A DNA stretch of 64,000 nt, taken from contig JAMCSN010000108.1 of the NCBI GenBank assembly GCA_023381535.1, positions 1-64,000 on the forward strand. Reading direction: 5' to 3'. This stretch comes from Bacteroidota bacterium. GTDB taxonomy: Bacteria; Bacteroidota; Ignavibacteria; Ignavibacteriales; Melioribacteraceae. How positions within the stretch are numbered: the stretch's first letter is position 1; every line of letters starts with the position of its first letter. The notes beneath the pieces were generated by a model, which searched no databases, was not told where the DNA came from, and saw only the letters and a program-made list of their open reading frames with translations. Both the position numbers and the translations under genes were made by a program. Below are positions 58,437 through 64,000 of this stretch, one piece after another.

Positions 58437-59833
58437 CAGTTTACTCTCCCTAAAAATGCGGTTTGTATTACATTGATTATTTTTCCTTCCGACGTAACGG
58501 TAATCTTAAAATTTGTTTTCAATTGTTTAATCTCGGATTTCGGAAGTATGACTAGAAATTTTCCTTCCGCTACGCCTTGAGGTCCAACATTCAAATCATT
58601 GCCGAGCAATTTTATTTCGCCTTGTAAGTTTTGCAGAGAAAGTTTTACCGGCAAAGCATTAAATGTTTTGTTGATGATTTTCACATCGTAAATGTTGCTT
58701 ATTTTGTCGCCGGGTTGTTCCTGGAAAAACATGCCGGGAGTGCGGAGAATACTTAGCTCAACATCGGAGCGCGTTGCAAGCAGATATGAAATTAACGTGA
58801 CAAGCAGAACGAGCACAACGGTATAACCGATTGCGCGCGGTTTGAAGATAGATTGTTTACCAGTTTCAATTCCGTTTTTCGAAGCGTACCGGATTAAACC
58901 TTTTGGGCGTTTTACTTTTTCCATAACGTCGTCGCATGCGTCAATGCAAGCGGTGCAGTTAACACATTCAAGCTGTGTTCCGTTGCGGATGTCAATGCCG
59001 GTTGGGCAAACATCAACGCATAAACGGCAGTCGATACAATCGCCGAAAATTTGGTCGGAATCCTTTTTGATTTTTCCGCGCGGCTCGCCGCGTTTGTAAT
59101 CGTAATGAATTACAATAGAATTTTGATCCAGCATTACTCCTTGCAGCCGTCCGTACGGACAAACGAGTGTGCACGCTTGCTCGCGGAACGAAGCGAACAC
59201 GTAATAAAACACTCCCGAAAAAATTACGATGGCGAGAAAAGTTGAAAAATGTTCGGTCGGCGAATGTTCGATGTATTGGAAAAGTTCTTCTGCTCCTATT
59301 ATGTAAGAAAGAAAAATATTTGAGATGAGAAACGACAGTCCGAAAAATATTATCTGTTTCGAAGACTTCTTAAAAAATTTTTCGGCATTCCACGGAGCGT
59401 TTTTAAGCGCTCGTTGTTTGGCGGCATCGCCTTCGATAAAATATTCAATTTTACGGAATACCATTTCCATGAAAACGGTTTGAGGACAAATCCAGCCGCA
59501 GAACAATCTGCCGTAAACTACGGTGAATAGAAATATTGAAACGATTAGCGCTATCATCGTTAATGCGAACAAAAACATGTCATGTGGACCAAACGGAATT
59601 CCGAAAATGATAAACTTTCTTTCAAACACATTGAGAAGAATAAACGGATGACCATTGATCTTGATAAACGGTGCGGCAAACAAGAATGCCACCAAGAAAA
59701 TGCTGACTACTGTCCGCGCAGTGTGAAATTTTCCAGAAGGTTTTTTGGGGAAAATCCATTTCCGTTTTCCTTCCTTAGTTACGGTAGCAAGCGAGTCGCG
59801 GAATTCTTCTTTAATAAAATTACTCTCATTCAT
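58436..59833 (-). CDS. ccoG: cbb3 oxidase accessory protein CcoG (polyferredoxin-like)
   Basis: A 465-residue inner-membrane iron-sulfur protein needed for copper insertion or reduction in cbb3 assembly. It has two helix pairs (about residues 40-60, 85-110). A C-x2-Cys pair is in RLFCGWICPQTVFMEMVF, QACTLVCPYGRLQ gives a second, and two 4Fe-4S ferredoxin motifs follow (CIDCRLCVDVCPTGIDI, CVNCTACIDACDDVM). A helix and a beta domain lie near the C-terminus. All cluster Cys are intact. It follows ccoP by 3 nt. Confidence 0.95.
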   Translation of the reverse strand: MNESNFIKEEFRDSLATVTKEGKRKWIFPKKPSGKFHTARTVVSIFLVAFLFAAPFIKINGHPFILLNVFERKFIIFGIPFGPHDMFLFALTMIALIVSIFLFTVVYGRLFCGWICPQTVFMEMVFRKIEYFIEGDAAKQRALKNAPWNAEKFFKKSSKQIIFFGLSFLISNIFLSYIIGAEELFQYIEHSPTEHFSTFLAIVIFSGVFYYVFASFREQACTLVCPYGRLQGVMLDQNSIVIHYDYKRGEPRGKIKKDSDQIFGDCIDCRLCVDVCPTGIDIRNGTQLECVNCTACIDACDDVMEKVKRPKGLIRYASKNGIETGKQSIFKPRAIGYTVVLVLLVTLISYLLATRSDVELSILRTPGMFFQEQPGDKISNIYDVKIINKTFNALPVKLSLQNLQGEIKLLGNDLNVGPQGVAEGKFLVILPKSEIKQLKTNFKITVTSEGKIINVIQTAFLGRVN

Positions 59834-59836
59834 AAA

Positions 59837-60688
59837 TTATTTCTGAGCTTTTGCGGAATCGGTTTTCGGCTCCTCCCATTTTGGTCCCTCCGGCGGTTTC
59901 GCATTAGGCGGATTCGTTCCGTGCAAAGACATAACGTAACTGGCAACAGCTTGAATTTTTTTCGGATCGAGCTGAGTTTGCCAGCTGATCATTCCTTTTG
60001 CAGGAACGCCGTTCGTAATTATCGTGAAAATATTTTTTATGCCGCCGCCGTGAATCCAGTAATCGTCTGTGAGATTGGGACCAACTACACCTTGAGCGTT
60101 TTGACCATGACACGTGACGCAGTTCTTCTGGAATATTTCTTTCCCTTCGCTTAAAGATGCGGGGTCGGTCAATTGTGTAACGGTTGCTTCGCTAATAAAT
60201 GCGCCGGATTTTATAAGAAGCTGTCGCTCAAAAGCGGCTTGCTGCATTTCTTGTTTGTACTCGCTTGCCGAAACTTGTCCGTTACCGAACACGTGAAAAA
60301 CCAGCATGTAAATAATTCCCCACACTATAGTTCCGTAGAAAAGAAAGCTGAACCAAGGCGGAATTTTGTTATCGAGCTCACAGATTCCATCGTAATTATG
60401 ATCCAGAAGAATCTCTGCTTCATTCTCAACCGGAGTTGCGCGCATCAAATATTTTTTAAATGCAATCAACGGATTCTTGAAAAGTCTTCCTTCATTGTCA
60501 TTCTTTTCGGAATAAACAACTGCCAGCCAGATAACGAATGCAATAAAAAGTAATGTAATCACTGTCATCACTCTCATTATAGCATCGAGATCATACCCTG
60601 TGGTCTGGGCGGCTAAGGAATTGGAATGACCGGTAAACGTTGCGGCTAAAAACAAAATCGAGAACCAAATTTTATTCTGTGACTTCAT
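59837..60688 (-). CDS. ccoP: cbb3 oxidase subunit III (CcoP), single-haem form
   Basis: A 283-residue membrane-anchored cytochrome c. A signal-like segment (FSILFLAATFTGHSNSLAA) is followed by helix 1 (VMTVITLLFIAFVIWLAVVY), a conserved linker with IPPWFSFLFYGTIVWGIIYML (helix 2), and one class I haem site CVTCHGQNAQG with axial Met later (KGMISWQ). Proteobacterial CcoP has two haem sites; one is the Bacteroidetes/Ignavibacteria form. It takes electrons from soluble carriers and passes them to CcoO/CcoN. The 5' end overlaps ccoQ by 17 nt. Confidence 0.94.
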   Translation of the reverse strand: MKSQNKIWFSILFLAATFTGHSNSLAAQTTGYDLDAIMRVMTVITLLFIAFVIWLAVVYSEKNDNEGRLFKNPLIAFKKYLMRATPVENEAEILLDHNYDGICELDNKIPPWFSFLFYGTIVWGIIYMLVFHVFGNGQVSASEYKQEMQQAAFERQLLIKSGAFISEATVTQLTDPASLSEGKEIFQKNCVTCHGQNAQGVVGPNLTDDYWIHGGGIKNIFTIITNGVPAKGMISWQTQLDPKKIQAVASYVMSLHGTNPPNAKPPEGPKWEEPKTDSAKAQK

Positions 60689-60878
60689 TTTTTATCTCTG
60701 ATTTATTTTCGTTTTCTAAATTAGAATCGAGCGGAAGGTTTTCCATTTTGGAAATATATTTTTTGTCCAATCTGAATACCCATACGAGAGTAAACAAAAA
60801 GAGACTGATGAAAATGATCATCGATATGATTGGATAAATTTCAATACCTTCTATTTTGCTTAAATGTTCCGAAAACAT
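60672..60878 (-). CDS. ccoQ: cbb3 oxidase small subunit CcoQ
   Basis: A 68-residue single-helix protein (EIYPIISMIIFISLFLFTLVWVFRL) followed by a charged tail rich in Asn and Glu (LPLDSNLENENKSEIKNE). The size, helix placement and position between ccoNO and ccoP identify it as CcoQ, which stabilises the complex. Sequence itself is weakly conserved in this subunit, so context matters. Confidence 0.85.
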   Translation of the reverse strand: MFSEHLSKIEGIEIYPIISMIIFISLFLFTLVWVFRLDKKYISKMENLPLDSNLENENKSEIKNEVTE

Positions 60879-60887
60879 TTTTACCTT

Positions 60888-63014
60888 CTACTTTGTTGCT
60901 GTTGGTTTAACTTTTATATCGGTTCCGAGACGCTGCAGATAAGCAATCAATGCAATAATATCCTTATCCGGTTCAACCGGAACGCCGTTGTTGATCAAGT
61001 CTTGTGTGATAACACCAGCTTGTTTTGCAAGATCGATGTTAGCGTATTTATCGTATCCCGCTTCGTACGGAACGCCGAGTGAACGCATCGCCCGTATTTT
61101 TGTTGCTGTTGTAGTTGTATCCAGTGTTTGAGTAAGCAGCCACGGGAAGCGGGGCATAATTGAACCGGGCGACATTTGTCTAGGATCTTGTATGTGCAGA
61201 TAATGCCAGAGGTTGGAATATTTTCCGCCTTCTCTTGCTAAATCCGGTCCCGTTCTTTTCGAGCCCCACAAGAATGGATGATCGTAAACATACTCACCGG
61301 CTTTCGAATACTCGCCGTATCGTTCTGTTTCGGATCTGAACGGACGCACAAGTTGTGAATGACATGAAACGCATCCTTCTCGAATGTAAATGTCTCTGCC
61401 TTGCAGTTCCAAGGGAGTGTATGGTTTAACGCTGGCTATTGTTGGAATGTTCGACTTGATTAAAAATGTCGGTACCATTTCAACCAAACCACCGATGAGA
61501 ATTACAACAACAGAAAGTAGTGCAAACTTCACCGGACGTTTTTCGAGCCACCGGTGAATCATTCCGCGTTTCAGTTTGTCCGCATCTCTATCGTAAGGTG
61601 CGGCTTCCGCTTCTTCATTTTTAACAAACGTACCTTGCTTGGCTGTCTTCACAAGATTGTATGCGAGCAAGATTAATCCCGAGAAGTAGAGCAGCCCGCC
61701 AAACGATCTGATAATGTACATCGGAATTATTTGCAGAGTTATTTCCAAAAAATTTGGATACTGCAACATTCCGAGTGGATTAAATTGTTTCCACATTAAC
61801 GATTGTGTTATGCCGGACCAATACATTGGTATGACGTAAAAAACAATTCCGAGTGTAGAAATCCAGAAATGTGTGTTCGCCAATTTTTTTGAATAGAGTT
61901 CCGTGTTCCAAAGTTTGGGAACCATCCAATAAAGAATTCCGAATGAAAGCATTCCGTTCCAGCCAAGCGCGCCGACGTGAACATGTGCTATAATCCAATC
62001 GGTGAAGTGGGCGATCGCATTCACATTTTTCAGCGAGAGCATCGGACCTTCGAAGGTTGCCATACCGTATGCTGTGACGGCAACGACCATAAATTTAAGA
62101 ATTGGATTGTCTCTCACTCGATCCCACGCACCGCGCAGAGTTAACAATCCGTTTAACATTCCGCCCCACGACGGAGCGATCAGCATTATCGAAAAAACTG
62201 TTCCCAACGATTGAGCCCAATCCGGCAGAGCAGAGTATAGTAGATGATGCGGGCCCGCCCAGATGTAAATAAAAATTAATGCCCAAAAGTGAAGTATGGA
62301 TAATCTATAAGAATACACAGGTCTGTTTGCTGCTTTTGGTAAGAAGTAGTACATCAATCCCAAGTACGGTGTCGTTAGAAAGAACGCAACGGCGTTGTGC
62401 CCGTACCACCATTGAACAAGCGCATCTTGAACGCCGGCGTAAACCGAATAGCTTTTAAAAAATGAAACCGGAAGTTCGATTGAGTTAACAACGTGAAGCA
62501 CCGTAACTGTTACAAACGTTGCGATGTAAAACCAAACTGCAACGTACATGTGCTTCTCTCTTCGTTTGATAATCGTACCAAACATGTTTGCGCCGAACGA
62601 AAGCCAAACGATTGCAATCAAAATATCTATCGGCCATTCAAGTTCGGCGTACTCTTTGCTCGTGGTAATTCCGAGAGGAAGAGTTACCGCCGCCAAAACA
62701 ATTATCAACTGCCAGCCCCAAAAGTGAAATTGACTTAGAAAGTCGTTCCACAATCTTGCTTTGCATACTCTCTGCAGCGAATAATAGATGCCTGCAAACA
62801 TCATGTTGCCGATGAATGCAAAGATCACCGCATTGGTATGCAGCGGCCGGATTCTTCCGAATGTTATGTACTGTATTCCGAAATTGAGTTCGGGTACATA
62901 GAGTTGAATTGCTATAATTAAACCGGCAAGCATTCCAACTACTGCAAAGATTACCGTTGCAATTATGAACTGCTTGACGATCTGATTATCGTAACTGAAT
63001 TTCTCCACCTGCAT
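60888..63014 (-). CDS. ccoN: cbb3 oxidase fused subunits I and II (CcoNO)
   Basis: A 708-residue fusion. The N-terminal 480 or so residues are CcoN: low-spin haem ligand region RPLHTNAVIFAFIGNMM, the CuB and cross-linked region QWWYGHNAVAFFLT, the paired His of WAGPHHLLYSALPDW and the AHFTDWIIAHVHVGALGW motif with the haem b ligands. The C-terminal part is CcoO with one haem c site CVSCHSQLVRPF, DLAREGGKYSN and the axial Met region SPGSIMPRFPW. A linker helix (KFALLSVVVILIGGLVEMVPTFL) anchors it. Fusion of the two is typical in Bacteroidetes and Ignavibacteria. GAGGAG lies 8 nt before the ATG. Confidence 0.96.
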   Translation of the reverse strand: MQVEKFSYDNQIVKQFIIATVIFAVVGMLAGLIIAIQLYVPELNFGIQYITFGRIRPLHTNAVIFAFIGNMMFAGIYYSLQRVCKARLWNDFLSQFHFWGWQLIIVLAAVTLPLGITTSKEYAELEWPIDILIAIVWLSFGANMFGTIIKRREKHMYVAVWFYIATFVTVTVLHVVNSIELPVSFFKSYSVYAGVQDALVQWWYGHNAVAFFLTTPYLGLMYYFLPKAANRPVYSYRLSILHFWALIFIYIWAGPHHLLYSALPDWAQSLGTVFSIMLIAPSWGGMLNGLLTLRGAWDRVRDNPILKFMVVAVTAYGMATFEGPMLSLKNVNAIAHFTDWIIAHVHVGALGWNGMLSFGILYWMVPKLWNTELYSKKLANTHFWISTLGIVFYVIPMYWSGITQSLMWKQFNPLGMLQYPNFLEITLQIIPMYIIRSFGGLLYFSGLILLAYNLVKTAKQGTFVKNEEAEAAPYDRDADKLKRGMIHRWLEKRPVKFALLSVVVILIGGLVEMVPTFLIKSNIPTIASVKPYTPLELQGRDIYIREGCVSCHSQLVRPFRSETERYGEYSKAGEYVYDHPFLWGSKRTGPDLAREGGKYSNLWHYLHIQDPRQMSPGSIMPRFPWLLTQTLDTTTTATKIRAMRSLGVPYEAGYDKYANIDLAKQAGVITQDLINNGVPVEPDKDIIALIAYLQRLGTDIKVKPTATK

Positions 63015-63054
63015 GAAGAGAACTCCTCTGATTATTTATGAAAAGTGCTGAATA

Positions 63055-63225
63055 GAATTTAGAAGATAGCCCGCCTCGCCGACCCGTCTCGCCGATGGCA
63101 AGCCGAGGCGGAAGCTCAGCGAGTCGAGGTGGGTAGTTAGAAATTAGAATTTGCATCGTCTGCGTTGTCAGACTTCTTACCTCTTTCTTCTATTTTCCTA
63201 CTCCGATCTTCTAACTTCTTATTCT
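63055..63225. repeat. Composite repeat between ccoNO and ccoS, running into the ccoS coding region
   Basis: GAATTTA, GAAGATA (63055-63068) are followed by a GC-rich palindrome: CCGCCTCG (63071-63078) with CGAGGCGG (63104-63111), and an outer CCCGCCTCG with CGAGGTGGG (63125-63133) by one wobble. Then GTAGTTA, GAAATTA, GAATTTG (63133-63153). A same-period array of pyrimidine heptamers (AGACTTC, TTACCTC, TTTCTTC, TATTTTC, CTACTCC, GATCTTC, TAACTTC) fills 63170-63218 within ccoS. Confidence 0.78.
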
Positions 63226-63355
63226 CAAATAAAATTCTTACCGAGGGTGTGTACTTATCGTCGTACTGACCGCTTTTTACCGCCCACAAGTATGCAATTA
63301 GAAATCCGATTGCAACTAAAAGACTTGCACCGATTAATACCACGACCACAGACAT
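63137..63355 (-). CDS. ccoS: cbb3 oxidase maturation protein CcoS
   Basis: A 72-residue single-helix protein (VVVVLIGASLLVAIGFLIAYLWAVKSGQYDD). The SGQYDD motif after the helix is the CcoS signature; family members help insert cofactors in CcoN. Residues about 46-72 (EDRSRKIEERGKKSD and DANSNF) are encoded by the heptamer array described at 63055-63225, so the tail is likely repeat-derived. The ATG overlaps the ccoI stop by one base (TAATG). Confidence 0.92.
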   Translation of the reverse strand: MSVVVVLIGASLLVAIGFLIAYLWAVKSGQYDDKYTPSVRILFENKKLEDRSRKIEERGKKSDNADDANSNF

Positions 63356-64000
63356 TAGATTAAGCCTCGCTGTTTTGCTATAATATTTGTTGCTACGGTT
63401 GTGAAAAGGACGACAGAGATAGAACTAACCGGCATTAATATCGCAGCAATTAGCGGCGATAACAATCCTTGAAACGCGAAATCCAATCCTACTAAATTGT
63501 AAATGAAAGATAATATAAAACTTACAATAATGATCTTTTTGCTTGTCCTGGAAAAAGCTATGAAATCTTTAAGACGGTGAAACGAAACCGAATCGAGAAT
63601 GCCGTCGCATGCGGGCGAGAAATTATTAGTGTCGTCCGAAATAGAAATTCCGATATCACTTTGTTTTAACGCGCCCGCATCGTTCAAGCCGTCGCCGATC
63701 ATCATAATTTTTTTGCCTGAGCGCTGATGTTCTTGAACAAATTTTAGTTTATCGTGTGGTGATTGCCGGAAATACAATCCGTTGTTTTGTGCAAAATATT
63801 TTTTCAATTTTTCCTTTTCACCTTCGTTATCGCCGGAAAGCAGCGCGAGTTCGTAATCACGCTCAAGTCCTGAGATAACATCTTCCAAACCTTGCCTGTA
63901 TTTATTTGTTATGGTGAAGAATCCTTTGAAGTTGTTGTCAATTGAAACATAAACTTGGGTCGAGAGATTGTTGCCTGAGTTTGATTTGTCGTGACCGACA
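63355..64000 (-). CDS. ccoI: Copper-translocating P-type ATPase CcoI, C-terminal part (window edge)
   Basis: The frame is open to base 64000, so the N-terminal and catalytic phosphorylation domains are missing. What remains includes KFVQEHQRSGKKIMMIGDGLNDAGALKQSDIGI, here shown as the GDGLNDAGAL hinge motif, then the last two helices (IIIVSFILSFIYNLVGLDFAF, SPLIAAILMPVSSISVVLFTT), as in heavy-metal P1B ATPases. CcoI supplies copper for cbb3 oxidase. A TTG at 63888 would be a false start; residues before it (VYVSIDNN, FFTITNKYRQG) continue the N-domain. It lies first in the reverse-strand cluster as seen. Confidence 0.92.
   Translation of the reverse strand, partial: VGHDKSNSGNNLSTQVYVSIDNNFKGFFTITNKYRQGLEDVISGLERDYELALLSGDNEGEKEKLKKYFAQNNGLYFRQSPHDKLKFVQEHQRSGKKIMMIGDGLNDAGALKQSDIGISISDDTNNFSPACDGILDSVSFHRLKDFIAFSRTSKKIIIVSFILSFIYNLVGLDFAFQGLLSPLIAAILMPVSSISVVLFTTVATNIIAKQRGLI

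Overview
The window looks like a chromosome segment of a bacterium from the Ignavibacteria/Chlorobi side of the FCB group. The evidence is AT-rich DNA and three secreted proteins ending in the Por/type IX sorting domain with the NYPNPFNPTTTI signature. There is also a cbb3 oxidase of the Bacteroidetes/Ignavibacteria type (fused CcoNO, single-haem CcoP, CcoG-H-I-Q-S), S46 and M3 exported peptidases, and clear Shine-Dalgarno boxes (AGGAGG) before several genes, which argues against Bacteroidetes proper. I see no tRNA, rRNA, CRISPR array, transposase or phage gene. Taxonomy is an inference from family content only.

Layout. 1-3.5 kb: dnaJ (5' end outside the window), a ComEA-like helix-hairpin-helix protein, a PilM-like protein, rsmD and coaD. 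3.5-5.8 kb: a sodium/solute symporter with a two-helix partner, reverse strand. 6-13.7 kb: a PpiD-like foldase, an outer-membrane barrel, aroK, aroB broken by an exact 655-bp tandem duplication, a GHL10-type glycoside hydrolase and a DUF192 protein. 13.8-20.2 kb: two type IX-secreted proteins and an aconitase with an 81-residue lysine-rich tail. 20.3-26.8 kb: gmhA, a small Cys protein with an ArsC-like partner, and a five-gene envelope operon (LPP20-like, three FlgO/CsgG-like paralogues, LPP20-like). 27-32 kb: a membrane protein, a decayed four-helix-bundle (IVP-type) gene, an OPT transporter and an exported oligoendopeptidase F. 32.1-36.3 kb: an accessory pocket of hypothetical proteins, a trypsin-TPR protein, a truncated PemK-like toxin with antitoxin, and a DUF4160/DUF2442 pair. 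36.4-46 kb: class V aminotransferase, phosphohexomutase, zinc-ribbon protein, YceI-MarR pair, GH63-like glucosidase, SDR and GAF-histidine kinase. 46-52 kb: S46 peptidase, a fossil of a second one, a lipoprotein, a strongly structured 5' leader and a type IX-secreted protein. 51.9-57.2 kb: DUF1289-btuR-HAD operon, a divergent ATP-grasp ligase/C39 peptidase pair, isochorismatase-like hydrolase, SixA and an HD protein. 57.3-64 kb: the cbb3 oxidase structural and assembly genes, running off the window inside ccoI.

How the genes work together. The clearest functional unit is the cbb3 cluster: ccoI-S supply copper and assembly, ccoNO-Q-P form the oxidase, and ccoG-H plus the DsbD/SafE-like protein finish it. 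The LPP20-FlgO operon reads as one outer-membrane/periplasmic apparatus of unknown purpose. aroK-aroB form a shikimate pair.

Beyond genes, the most striking pattern is repeat architecture. Degenerate arrays with a 7-nt period occur at eight or more places. In four of them the array flanks a GC-rich palindrome, and in several the arrays have become protein-coding (aconitase tail, CcoS tail, the sorting domain). I regard this composite repeat as the best candidate for something undescribed.
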